Assembly (NCBI RefSeq): GCF_006912135.1
Contig: NZ_VIRS01000003.1
Location: forward strand, 186,001 to 250,000
Origin: Cryptosporangium phraense
GTDB lineage: Bacteria; Actinomycetota; Actinomycetes; Mycobacteriales; Cryptosporangiaceae
Reading direction: 5' to 3'
DNA: 64,000 nt
The notes beneath the pieces were generated by a model, which did no database searches, was not told the origin of the DNA, and worked only from the letters and a program-made list of their open reading frames with translations. The position numbers and the translations under genes are program-made. Shown here one piece after another: positions 1 to 7,346 of this stretch (the first letter of the stretch is position 1; each line of letters starts with the position of its first letter).

Positions 1-444
1 GGTCGCGGCCAGGAACGCGAACACCAGCAGGGTCGCGGCCGCGTTCGCGACGGCCGCGGTCAGGACGGCCGCCGTCAGCGGCGCGTACCGCCCGGTCGCG
101 GCCGACCCGACCAGCTCCAGCCGGCCGGTCTCCTCCTCCGTCCGGGTGTGGCGGACGACGGTCAACAGGCTCATCAACGCCACGAGGACGAATTCGGTCG
201 CGCCGATCTTCCACGCGGTCAGCCCGCCCAGCGTCACGCTGAACAGCGAGCCGTTGATCGCCTCCAGCGCCGGGTTGGCGAGGATCCCGCTGACGTCCCT
301 GATGTCGGCGTCGGTCGGGTAGAGCTGCATGTACTGGGCCGCGGTGCTCGCCGGGAGCACCGCCAGCACCAGCACCCAGATCGGCAGACGCACCCGGTCG
401 AGCCGCAGCGCCAGCCGCAGCAGCGCACCCGTTCCGGCGAACAT
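1..444 (-). CDS. ABC-2 type exporter permease, N-terminal part (runs off the window)
   Basis: Membrane subunit of a drug- or lipid-type ABC exporter; 148 residues are visible and the C-terminus lies beyond base 1. The reading begins [17 protein letters not shown], followed by a hydrophobic segment at about residues 18-36 and two more near 80-98 and 118-148, as expected for ABC-2 permeases. Its ATG (444-442) sits inside TGATG, overlapping the stop of the ATPase gene by one base, so the two should be translationally coupled and the proteins are almost certainly partners. The substrate cannot be deduced. Family assignment rests on the hydrophobic pattern plus the neighbouring ATPase. Confidence 0.85.
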   Translation of the reverse strand, partial: MFAGTGALLRLALRLDRVRLPIWVLVLAVLPASTAAQYMQLYPTDADIRDVSGILANPALEAINGSLFSVTLGGLTAWKIGATEFVLVALMSLLTVVRHTRTEEETGRLELVGSAATGRYAPLTAAVLTAAVANAAATLLVFAFLAAT

Positions 445-1334
445 CACGCGGCCGCGGTGTAGTGCGAGAGGAACAGCTCCTCCAGCGTGGGCGGACGCGA
501 CTCCAGCGAGCGGACGCCGATCGTCGTCAGGTGCACGAGTGCTTCGTCCAGCTGGGCGACGTCGACCGTGAACGTGACGCGGTTGTCGCGGACCTGCAGG
601 TCGTGGACGCCGGTCAGGCCGTCGAGGCCGGTCGGCGGACCGGCGAGCTCGGCCCGGATCGACGTACGGGTCAGGTGGCGCAGCTCGGTCAGCGTGCCGG
701 TCTCGACGGCCCGGCCCTCGCGGACGATCGTCACGCGGTCGCAGAGGGCCTCCACTTCGGACAGGATGTGGCTGGAGAGCAGCACGGTCCGCCCGTCCTC
801 GGCCACGAACTCTTCGACGACCGAACGGAAGACCTCCTCCATCAGCGGGTCGAGGCCGGACGTCGGCTCGTCGAGCAACAGCAGCTCGGCGTCGGACGCG
901 AACGCGGCGACCAGCGCGACCTTCTGCCGGTTGCCCTTCGAGTAGGCGCGGCCCTTCTTGCGCGGGTCGAGCTGGAAGCGTTCGAGCAGCTCGGTGCGGC
1001 GCTTGGGGTTGATGCCGCCGCGCAGCCGCCCGAGCAGGTCGATGATCTCGCCGCCGGAGAGGTTCGGCCACAGTGTGACGTCGCCGGGGACGTAGGCCAG
1101 CCGGCGGTGCAGGTCGGTGGCCTGCGACCAGGGGTCGCCGCCGAGCAGCGTCGCGGTGCCGCCGTCGGCGCGGGCCAGGCCGAGCAGGATGCGGATCGTC
1201 GTGGTCTTCCCGGCGCCGTTCGGGCCGAGGAAGCCGTGCACCTCGCCGGTGCGGACGGCCAGGTCGAGGCCGTTGAGCGCCCGGGTGGTGCCGAAGTTCT
1301 TGAGGAGACCGGACACGGCGATGGCGTCGGTCAT
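444..1334 (-). CDS. ABC transporter ATP-binding protein (drug-export type)
   Basis: Cytoplasmic ATPase of an ABC-2 exporter, 296 residues. Walker A GPNGAGKT is at residues 37-44 and Walker B LLLLDEP at 151-157, followed by the D-loop SGLD and an H-loop histidine in LLSSHILSE. The signature region is YSKGNRQK (131-138) instead of LSGGQ, a variant common in actinobacterial TetR-linked exporters. The gene lies 4 bases after the TetR gene and overlaps the permease start, so regulator, ATPase and permease form one operon, probably autoregulated through the palindrome at 1973-2000. Role in efflux is inferred; no substrate is indicated. Confidence 0.93.
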   Translation of the reverse strand: MTDAIAVSGLLKNFGTTRALNGLDLAVRTGEVHGFLGPNGAGKTTTIRILLGLARADGGTATLLGGDPWSQATDLHRRLAYVPGDVTLWPNLSGGEIIDLLGRLRGGINPKRRTELLERFQLDPRKKGRAYSKGNRQKVALVAAFASDAELLLLDEPTSGLDPLMEEVFRSVVEEFVAEDGRTVLLSSHILSEVEALCDRVTIVREGRAVETGTLTELRHLTRTSIRAELAGPPTGLDGLTGVHDLQVRDNRVTFTVDVAQLDEALVHLTTIGVRSLESRPPTLEELFLSHYTAAA

Positions 1335-1338
1335 CGCA

Positions 1339-1962
1339 CTACTCCTTGCGATCGAGGGATTCGCGGGCCTGCCGGGCCAGCTCGGGGGTGATCAGCGCGT
1401 GCGAGTAGATGTCGAGCATCGCGAGTTCGAGCCGGTGCTCGGGGTCCGCGTAGATGTCGTCGACGCCGAGGAGCCGGCCGACGTGGTTCTGCAGCAGCGA
1501 GACGCCGAACACCATCGCGGTCCACGCGGCCGCCCGGGTGCCGACGTCGATCATCGGTTCGTCGTCGCGGAGCTTGTCGGACTCCTCGATCCAGGCCTCG
1601 GTGAGCTTGGCGACCTGGTCGAAGAGGGCGGCGATCGTGGGAGAGCCGTCGAGCAGCGCCCGCGAAAAGTAGCGCTGGAACGGCTGCATGGACTCCCGGC
1701 TCACCGCCGGGCTGAACGTGTGCTGCCCGGCCGCCTCGGCGACCTTCGCGTTCGCCTCGCGGATCTGGTCCAGCACGTGCGCGTCGACGGCGTCGCGCAG
1801 TTCCTCTTTGGAGCCGAAGTGGTGGCGGAGCAGCCCGGGGGAGACGCCGGCCTCGGCGGCGATGCTGCGGATCGTGGCCTTCTGGAACCCGACGTCGGCG
1901 AACTGGGCCAGCGCCGCGTCGCGGATGCGGGCGCGAGCGGTCAGGTCGTCGGGGTCGGGCAT
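1339..1962 (-). CDS. TetR family transcriptional regulator of the adjacent ABC exporter
   Basis: A 207-residue DNA-binding repressor. The helix-turn-helix is at about residues 28-51 ([20 protein letters not shown]), followed by the usual KEELRDAV helix; the C-terminal ligand domain is divergent as is normal for the family. The frame is open to an ATG at 1986, but I chose the ATG at 1962 because GGAGA lies 5 bases upstream of it and because the upstream ATG falls inside the inverted repeat that is the likely operator. It is the first gene of the exporter operon (4-base gap to the ATPase). Likely represses itself and the exporter until a ligand binds. Confidence 0.9.
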   Translation of the reverse strand: MPDPDDLTARARIRDAALAQFADVGFQKATIRSIAAEAGVSPGLLRHHFGSKEELRDAVDAHVLDQIREANAKVAEAAGQHTFSPAVSRESMQPFQRYFSRALLDGSPTIAALFDQVAKLTEAWIEESDKLRDDEPMIDVGTRAAAWTAMVFGVSLLQNHVGRLLGVDDIYADPEHRLELAMLDIYSHALITPELARQARESLDRKE

Positions 1963-1972
1963 GAGCGTCTCC

Positions 1973-2000
1973 AGTCGGCTATACATCCGTGTAGCCGACT
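1973..2000. promoter_or_regulatory. TetR operator, long inverted repeat
   Basis: Arms AGTCGGCTATAC (1973-1984) and GTGTAGCCGACT (1989-2000) match at 11 of 12 positions around a 4-base centre. A weaker related repeat, CTATAC...GCATAG, follows at 2000-2015. It sits directly upstream of the SD and ATG (1962) of the TetR gene, where an autorepressor would bind. Binding by that TetR protein is inferred from position and symmetry. Confidence 0.8.
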
Positions 2001-2016
2001 ATACGCTTGCATAGCC

Positions 2017-2733
2017 CTAGGGATTCAAGAGGAACCGGGCCGGAATTTCACCGCCGCCGTGCACGGCCAGGTCGGCGCCGTTGACGTAGTTCGCCAGGTC
2101 CGAGCTCAGGTACAGGCAGGCGTTCGCGATGTCCTCCGGGTCGGCCAGGCGCCCGGCCGGGATCAGGCTCGTCGTCTGCTGCGTGTAGAGGTCGGCCTCG
2201 GTCCGGATGAGTCCGGCGGTGATGTGGTTGACCCGCACCGACGGTCCCCACTCGAGCGCGAGGGCCTTCGTCAGCGTCAGCAGGCCGGCCTTCGCGGCCG
2301 CGTACGCCGCCGTCCCCGGCTGCGGGTCCGAGGCCGAGACGCTTCCTATGTTGACGATGGAGCCGGTGGTCATCGCGGCGTTGGCGGCCTGGGCGAGATA
2401 GAACGGGGCCAGCAGGTTGAGCGCGACGATCTTCTCGACGAAGCGGGGCGAGACCGTGGCGGCGTCGGCGTCGGGGGAGCCGCCGGCGTTGTTGATCAGC
2501 ACGTCGAGGCGGCCGAAGCGGTCGACGGTGGCGTCCACCAGGGCCCGGCAGGCGTCCGGGTCGCGGACGTCGGTCCGGACGAAGTGGCCCGGCGGCGGGG
2601 TGGCCGGCTCGTTCCGGGCGCACACGACGACGTCGGCGCCGGCACGGGTGAACGTCTCGGCGATGACCTTGCCGACGCCCTTGGTGCCGCCGGTGACCAG
2701 CACGGTCGCCCCGGTGAAGTCCAGATTCGCCAT
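2017..2733 (-). CDS. SDR family NAD(P)-dependent oxidoreductase
   Basis: Short-chain dehydrogenase of 238 residues, normal for classical SDRs. The cofactor motif TGGTKGVG is at residues 14-21, NNAG at 81-84, a catalytic serine in the NIGSVSA strand near 131-133, and Y144xxxK148 in AAYAAAKAG. ADVVVCARN after strand 2 lacks an obvious acidic residue and carries an Arg, suggesting NADP(H), but this is weak. The substrate is unknown. It lies upstream of the TetR-ABC operon on the same strand with the operator between them, so it is probably a separate unit. Confidence 0.92.
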   Translation of the reverse strand: MANLDFTGATVLVTGGTKGVGKVIAETFTRAGADVVVCARNEPATPPPGHFVRTDVRDPDACRALVDATVDRFGRLDVLINNAGGSPDADAATVSPRFVEKIVALNLLAPFYLAQAANAAMTTGSIVNIGSVSASDPQPGTAAYAAAKAGLLTLTKALALEWGPSVRVNHITAGLIRTEADLYTQQTTSLIPAGRLADPEDIANACLYLSSDLANYVNGADLAVHGGGEIPARFLLNP

Positions 2734-2765
2734 TGCCGCAGGCTAGCGGCGCGTGCGCCGTCCGA

Positions 2766-3767
2766 CTAGGAAACGGCGTAGAGGCGCCGGGGGGACGCCG
2801 GATCCGGCGTCGCCGGTGTCGTGGCGGCCCGGGCGCGGCGCAGCGCGGCCTCCGCCTCGCGGACGAGCGCGGCGATCGACGTCTCGGGGGTGCCGGAGCC
2901 GGGGGCGTGGAGTGCGACGCCGATGGAGCCGCCGATCGTGAGCGGGTCGTCGTCGGTCTCGATCGGGGCGCGGAGCGCTTCGATCAAGCGGGTGGCGATC
3001 TCGGTCGCCTCGTCGGCGTCGTCGATGCCGGGCAGGACGACGCCGAACTCGTCGTCGCCCAGCCGGGCCACCGAGTCACCGGGGCGGGCCGCCGCGGTGA
3101 GCCGGTCGGCGACCGCGCACAGCACGTCGGCGTCCGGGTGGTCGCCGTCCACCGTGACCAGGATCAGCGCGGTCGGCGTGGTCGGCAGCACGGCGGCCAG
3201 GCGCTGGTGCATCAGCGCCCGGTTGGCCAGGCCGGTCACCGGGTCGTGGTGGGCCCGGTGCAGGAGTTCCTCGGTGAGCGCGAGGCCGGCCAGCGCGGTG
3301 GCGACCTGCGTGCTCCAGGCGGTGACCGCGGCTCGGACGTCGGGACCGAGCGGACGGTGGGCGGTGACGACCAGCGCCCCGACGTCCCGGCCGCCGGCCC
3401 GCAGCCGGACGATCAGCGCGCTGCCCCGACGCGGCGGGAGCGGCAGGATGTTCCGGAGCCGCTCGCAGTCGAGGCCCTCGAGGTAGACCGGTTCGCCGCC
3501 CCGGAGCGCCGTGGTCAGCGCGGCCGGCAGCGGCTCGAAGTCGAGGACCCGGCCGGGAGGTCCGCCGGCGACGACGTGGTGCCGGAGATCGTGGCCGAGC
3601 GCCAGCGTCACCGTGCCCGGGCCGCCGATCAGCGCGAGCGTGGTCTCGATCGCGGCCCGGTGGACGACGACGGGGTCGCTGCTCGCGGCGAGCCGGGCCG
3701 CACCGGCGGCGACCGCCTGCTCCCGGCCGAGCGCCTGCTGGGCCCGGCCCGTCTGGAGTGCACGCAT
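2766..3767 (-). CDS. GAF domain protein with a degenerate GGDEF domain
   Basis: A 333-residue cytoplasmic protein. Residues about 25-165 look like a GAF sensor and 175-320 like a GGDEF domain (HHDPVTGLANRALMHQRL at its start). The signature reads RLGDDEFGVV, so the second glycine is Asp. The preceding Mg/substrate segment (normally DxDxFKxxND..GH..GD) is shortened to VDGDHPDADVL, missing roughly ten residues. It is therefore probably inactive as a diguanylate cyclase and may act as a receptor or scaffold. The frame is open far upstream, but that part is antisense to the CitE-like gene; I take ATG 3767, preceded by GCGGGACGG. Confidence 0.8.
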   Translation of the reverse strand: MRALQTGRAQQALGREQAVAAGAARLAASSDPVVVHRAAIETTLALIGGPGTVTLALGHDLRHHVVAGGPPGRVLDFEPLPAALTTALRGGEPVYLEGLDCERLRNILPLPPRRGSALIVRLRAGGRDVGALVVTAHRPLGPDVRAAVTAWSTQVATALAGLALTEELLHRAHHDPVTGLANRALMHQRLAAVLPTTPTALILVTVDGDHPDADVLCAVADRLTAAARPGDSVARLGDDEFGVVLPGIDDADEATEIATRLIEALRAPIETDDDPLTIGGSIGVALHAPGSGTPETSIAALVREAEAALRRARAATTPATPDPASPRRLYAVS

Positions 3768-3826
3768 CCGCCGTCCCGCCGCCGAAGGAGAGGTCCGACG
3801 GGGTAATCGGTAGGGAACGGTGGTAA

Positions 3827-4627
3827 CTAAGGCTTTCCTGCTCGGCGGAGCAGGGCTTCGGCGTGTCGGAGGACCGGCGAGTCGACCATCCGGCCTTCGA
3901 AGCGGAACACGCCCCGCTCGCCCCGGGCGGCGTCCAGGACGCGGCGGGCCCAGTCGACCTCCTCGGCCGGCGGCGTGTACGCGGCCCGGATCACCGCCAC
4001 CTGCGACGGGTGGATCGCGACCGTTCCGTCGAAGCCGCTCGCGACCGCGTCCTCGGCCTCGGCCCGGAGGCCGTCGACGTCGGCGATGTCGAGGTGGACC
4101 GTGTCGAGCGCGAACCGGCCGTGGGCCTTCGCGACCAGCAGCGACGTGACCCGGGCGTGCCGGGCGACGTCCCGGAACGTGCCGTCCGGGCGCCGGGACG
4201 CGTTGCCGCCGAGCGACGCGACCAGGTCTTCCGGGCCCCACATCACGCCGACCGTGTTCTCGGCCGCGGCCAGGTCGTCCGCCGCGAGCACCCCGCGGGC
4301 CGACTCCAGCAGCACGATCACGTCGTACGGACGCAGGGCCAGCACCTCGGCGGTGGTCTCCGCCTTGGGCAGCATGACCCGCCGGTACGGGGTGGCGTGC
4401 AGGGCGCGGAGGTCGTCGGCCGGATCGCCCGAGTTGATCCGGACCACCGTGCGCTCCGGGTCGAGCGTCGTGTCCCGGAGCGCGCGCCGGGCCGCGTCCT
4501 TGTCGGCCGGGGCGACCGCGTCCTCCAGGTCGAGGATCACGACGTCGGCGGCCGCGGCGGCTTTCGCGTAACGGTCCGGGCGGTCGGCCGGGCAGAACAG
4601 CCAGGCGGGGCCGGGTGGAACCCACAT
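3827..4627 (-). CDS. HpcH/HpaI aldolase / citrate lyase beta-subunit (CitE-like) family protein
   Basis: A 266-residue TIM-barrel lyase related to CitE and malyl/citramalyl-CoA lyases. Family features are the start strand WLFCPADRPDRYAKA (9-23), DLEDAV (33-38), the CoA/substrate arginine in VVRINS (61-66), the metal glutamate in LLESARG (106-112) and the metal Asp in WGPEDL (130-135). ATG 4627 is set by GGAGG 8 bases upstream. Stand-alone CitE-like proteins in actinobacteria act on acyl-CoA or stereochemically related hydroxyacids; which substrate is used here is not determinable. The HxlR gene ends 17 bases upstream on the same strand, so the two may be co-transcribed. Confidence 0.9.
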   Translation of the reverse strand: MWVPPGPAWLFCPADRPDRYAKAAAAADVVILDLEDAVAPADKDAARRALRDTTLDPERTVVRINSGDPADDLRALHATPYRRVMLPKAETTAEVLALRPYDVIVLLESARGVLAADDLAAAENTVGVMWGPEDLVASLGGNASRRPDGTFRDVARHARVTSLLVAKAHGRFALDTVHLDIADVDGLRAEAEDAVASGFDGTVAIHPSQVAVIRAAYTPPAEEVDWARRVLDAARGERGVFRFEGRMVDSPVLRHAEALLRRAGKP

Positions 4628-4644
4628 GCGGTGTGCCTCCACGC

Positions 4645-5178
4645 TCAGGACGGGCTCAGCGGCTCCAGTATCCGGTGCGGCTCGCGCAGCGCGACGCTCA
4701 CCCGGTCGTCGCGGAGGTACTCCAGCCCCGGGCCCGGCTCCATCTGGGTCTCGCCCGGGGGGATCACCCGCTCGCAGGCCTCGCAGACGGTCGGCCCGGA
4801 GATCGTCCCGCCGCACCCGACGTGCCGGTACAGCCGGTTCGACGGCCCGACGTCGAGGTGGCGGGTGCCCCAGGCGGTGAGCTGGAACAGCGGCGGCCAG
4901 AGCTCGGCGCCCGCGTCGGTGAGCACGTACTCGTCGCGGGGTGGCGAGTCCTGGTACCGGCGCTTCTCCAGGATGCCGGCGGCGACGAGCGTCTCCAGGC
5001 GGTCGGAGAGCACGGCCCGGGGGACGTCGAGATGGACGAGGAAGTCGCCGAACCGGCGGACGCCGTAGAACGCGTCGCGCACGACGAGCAGCGTCCAGCG
5101 TTCGCCGAGGATCTCCAGCGTGCGGGCGAACGCGCAGTTCTGGCCCGCGTAGTCCTTTCCGAGTGCCACGTCGTTCAT
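4645..5178 (-). CDS. HxlR family transcriptional regulator with C-terminal zinc-ribbon-like tail
   Basis: A 177-residue winged-helix regulator. Residues about 14-105 carry the HxlR core (LGERWTLLVVRDAFYGVRRF, then the LSDRLETLVAAGIL recognition region). The tail at about 120-155 holds a Cys cluster (YRHVGCGG and CEAC), which could bind a metal. HxlR proteins commonly respond to electrophiles or quinones. The gene diverges from the MFS pump at 5259, with two GTTCA/TGAAC-type palindromes in the 80-base gap, so it very likely controls that pump and itself. The CitE-like gene lies just downstream. Confidence 0.92.
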   Translation of the reverse strand: MNDVALGKDYAGQNCAFARTLEILGERWTLLVVRDAFYGVRRFGDFLVHLDVPRAVLSDRLETLVAAGILEKRRYQDSPPRDEYVLTDAGAELWPPLFQLTAWGTRHLDVGPSNRLYRHVGCGGTISGPTVCEACERVIPPGETQMEPGPGLEYLRDDRVSVALREPHRILEPLSPS

Positions 5179-5194
5179 CCTAGCGGGTTGGTTC

Positions 5195-5237
5195 GTTCAC
5201 TGAACTGTGCTGCTCACTACGGTTCAATCATTGAACC
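5195..5237. promoter_or_regulatory. Twin palindromes between divergent HxlR and MFS genes
   Basis: Two related inverted repeats share a TTCA-TGAA core: GTTCA-C-TGAAC at 5195-5205 and GGTTCAA-TCA-TTGAACC (7-bp perfect arms) at 5221-5237. Their centres are 29 bases apart. They lie in the shared promoter region between the HxlR start (5178) and the MFS start (5259). Binding by HxlR is inferred from location and symmetry. Confidence 0.75.
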
Positions 5238-5258
5238 GAGTGCGGTACCGTGCCGGGC

Positions 5259-6629
5259 ATGACGACAACTCTGGAGGCGTCCGCGCCGGCCGTCGGCCGC
5301 CGGGAGCAGCTGATCCTGGCCGTGGTGTGCGCGGCGACGCTGCTCACGCTGGCCGACTACACCGCGCCGGCCGTCGTGGTGCCGACGCTCGCCGCCGACC
5401 TGCACGCGACGGCCACCGCGCAGGTCTGGATCCTCAACGGCATCACGTTCGGGCTGGCCGTGCTGCTGCTCACCGCGGGCAGCCTGGCCGACGACTTCGG
5501 CCGCCGCCGGGTGTTCGTCGGGGGTGTGGCCGGGCTCGCGGTCGCGATGGTCATCGGCGCGCTGGCCCCGTCGGCCTGGGTGTTCGTCGGGGCCCGGGTC
5601 GTCCAGGGCATCGCCGGGGCGGCGATCCTGGCCGCCGGCCTCGGGCTGGTGGCGAACGCGTTCCCGGCCGGGCCGCACCGGATCCGGGCCGCCGCGACCT
5701 GGGGCTCGATGATCGGGCTGGGCATCGCGACCGGCCCGTTGCTGCAGATCGCGGCCGAGCACACGGCCGGGTGGCGGTCGTTCTACTGGGTCGCCGGGGC
5801 GGTCGGGGTAGGGCTGGCGGTGGCCGGATGGCGGCTGCTGGAGGAGTCGCGGGCCGCGCGCGCCCGGCAGGTGGACTTCGCCGGAGTCGTGCTGCTCGGC
5901 GCCGGGCTCGTGTCGTTGCTGGTCGGGGCCACGAACGGCCGGACCGGGTGGCTGCGGCTGCCGACCGTGCTGCCGATCGTCGTCGCGGTGGTGCTGTTCG
6001 TCGGGTTCGCGCTGCGGGAGGCCCGCGCGGCCGAGCCGATGATCGACGTGACGCTCTTCCGCCGGGCGCCGTTCCTGCTGGCGACGTTGGGCGCGCTGGC
6101 GGCCGGGCTCGCGGTGATCGGCCCGATGACGTTCCTGCCGACCGCGCTGCAGCGGGGGAGCGGTTGGTCGGCCGCGGAGACCGCGCTGCTGGCGTTCGCC
6201 TGGGCCGGCACGATGTTCGTCGTCGGGCTGGCCGCCCGGCGGATGCGGGCCAGCGTCCACGGCGGCTGGGAGATCGGGATCGGGTTCGTGCTCTCGGCGG
6301 TGGGCGGCGCGCTGTCGCTGGCGTTCGTCGGGGACTCCTGGGGCCTGCTGTTCCCCGGGTTCGTCGTGGCCGGGCTCGGCGGCGGCCTGATCAACGCGAC
6401 GCTGCCCCGGCTGGCCGTGGGGACGGTGCCCCCGGAGCGCAGCGCGATGGGGTCGGGGGCGAACAACACGGCCCGGTACGTCGGGTCGTCGCTCGGGGTG
6501 GCGGTGACCGCGTCGCTGGCGCCGGCCAGCCCGGGTGAGGCGCTGACCGTCGGCATCGTGCTCTGCCTGGTGGCGGCCGTGGCGCTGGCGCCGCTGGCCG
6601 CCCGCTCGCGGGTGTTGGCCGTGGCCTAG
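5259..6629 (+). CDS. MFS drug efflux transporter (DHA2-like)
   Basis: A 456-residue multi-span inner-membrane antiporter. The N-terminal half shows the DHA-type start (hydrophobic helix, then VWILNGITFGLAVLLL) and the loop LADDFGRRRVFVGG, the MFS motif A. Motif C-like Gly-rich stretches follow in VVQGIAGAAILAAGLGLV. Length and about 12-14 hydrophobic segments fit an EmrB/QacA-like pump of reduced size. ATG 5259 is chosen; an in-frame GTG lies at 5250 and no clear SD precedes either. It diverges from the HxlR regulator and shares its operator region, suggesting a toxic-compound-inducible pump. Confidence 0.9.
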   Translation: MTTTLEASAPAVGRREQLILAVVCAATLLTLADYTAPAVVVPTLAADLHATATAQVWILNGITFGLAVLLLTAGSLADDFGRRRVFVGGVAGLAVAMVIGALAPSAWVFVGARVVQGIAGAAILAAGLGLVANAFPAGPHRIRAAATWGSMIGLGIATGPLLQIAAEHTAGWRSFYWVAGAVGVGLAVAGWRLLEESRAARARQVDFAGVVLLGAGLVSLLVGATNGRTGWLRLPTVLPIVVAVVLFVGFALREARAAEPMIDVTLFRRAPFLLATLGALAAGLAVIGPMTFLPTALQRGSGWSAAETALLAFAWAGTMFVVGLAARRMRASVHGGWEIGIGFVLSAVGGALSLAFVGDSWGLLFPGFVVAGLGGGLINATLPRLAVGTVPPERSAMGSGANNTARYVGSSLGVAVTASLAPASPGEALTVGIVLCLVAAVALAPLAARSRVLAVA

Positions 6630-6800
6630 CTAGGCGTTCTTCGCTCGGCGGGCGGCTCGTTCCTGCTCCACCCGGCGCTTCCAGGCCGCTCGGGCTTCGG
6701 GGCTGTGGCCCTGGATCGCGCCCGAGACGGTCGGAGGACCGAAGATCTGGAAGAGCCACTCGCCGAAGCGGCTGCGCGGGGCCGTGCGTTCGTTCGCCAT
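6630..6800 (-). CDS. Small basic hypothetical protein (56 aa)
   Basis: Unrecognised. It starts MANERTAPRSRFGEWLF, has a short hydrophobic/aromatic patch (FGEWLFQIFGPP, residues 12-23) and ends in a charged, probably helical tail (EARAAWKRRVEQERAARRAK). The frame is open upstream, but the extension would cover the operator region, so ATG 6800 is preferred. Its stop TAG abuts the stop of the MFS gene tail to tail with no spacing (6629/6630). It diverges from the OhrR-like gene at 6868 with tandem palindromes between, so it may be that regulator's target. The gene is supported by codon-position bias and position rather than by homology. Confidence 0.65.
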   Translation of the reverse strand: MANERTAPRSRFGEWLFQIFGPPTVSGAIQGHSPEARAAWKRRVEQERAARRAKNA

Positions 6801-6812
6801 GAGTAGAGTGTA

Positions 6813-6842
6813 GGCCAATGGTTGGCCCACCAAGGGTTGGTG
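6813..6842. promoter_or_regulatory. Two abutting 15-bp operators for the MarR/OhrR-like regulator
   Basis: GGCCAA-TGG-TTGGCC (6813-6827) is immediately followed by CACCAA-GGG-TTGGTG (6828-6842). Both have perfect 6-bp arms, a 3-base centre and the common core CCAA-N3-TTGG. They fill the gap between the 56-aa gene (start 6800) and the MarR gene (start 6868). Two dimers one and a half helical turns apart could bind and block both promoters. The protein-DNA pairing is inferred. Confidence 0.8.
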
Positions 6843-6867
6843 TGGCAAAGACGACCGAGGTGACAGA

Positions 6868-7320
6868 ATGCCGGTCATGGAAACGGAGGACCCCCTCGCG
6901 CTCGAGCGTCAGGTGTGCTTCGCGCTGGCCGTCGCGTCCCGCAGCGTGATCGCGGTCTACCGGCCGCTGCTCGAGCCGCTGGGCCTCACGCACCCCCAGT
7001 ACCTGGTGCTGCTCGCGCTCTGGCAGCAGTCGCCGCGCTCCGGCCGCGAACTCTCGGACGTGCTCCAGCTCGATCCCGGAACCCTGTCGCCGCTGCTCAA
7101 GCGGCTGGAGGCGGCCGGCTTCGTGCGCCGCGAACGCGACATCCGGGACGAGCGGATGCTCGCGGTCACGCTCACCGAGGCCGGGCTCGCCCTGCGCGAC
7201 GAGGCGCTGAAGATTCCGCCCGCGGTCGTCTCGCGGCTGGGCCTGGAAATCTCCGAATTGGAGCAACTGCACGCGTCGCTCACCCGGGTGATCGCGGCCG
7301 CCCGCCCGGCGGTGGATTAG
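6868..7320 (+). CDS. MarR family regulator, OhrR-like with a single N-terminal cysteine
   Basis: A 150-residue winged-helix repressor. The segment RQVCFALAVASRSV with LTHPQYLVLLALW resembles OhrR, whose peroxide-reactive cysteine lies in the same place; here it is C17 and the only cysteine, so it would be a one-Cys sensor. The wing and recognition helix are in LDPGTLSPLLKRLEAAGFVRRERD (about 70-93). The start ATG 6868 has GAGG 7 bases upstream. No ohr peroxidase gene is nearby; the divergent partner is the 56-aa gene. The twin operators at 6813-6842 do not look like the AT-rich OhrR box, so redox sensing is an inference. Confidence 0.9.
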   Translation: MPVMETEDPLALERQVCFALAVASRSVIAVYRPLLEPLGLTHPQYLVLLALWQQSPRSGRELSDVLQLDPGTLSPLLKRLEAAGFVRRERDIRDERMLAVTLTEAGLALRDEALKIPPAVVSRLGLEISELEQLHASLTRVIAAARPAVD

Positions 7321-7346
7321 AACCGCTCGATCGTGCGGGTCGGGGG

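Noticed and set aside
2766-4625. A single 619-residue frame covering the GGDEF and CitE regions
   Set aside because: The N-terminal part is Arg/Pro-rich antisense-type noise over the CitE-like gene; the real protein starts at 3767.
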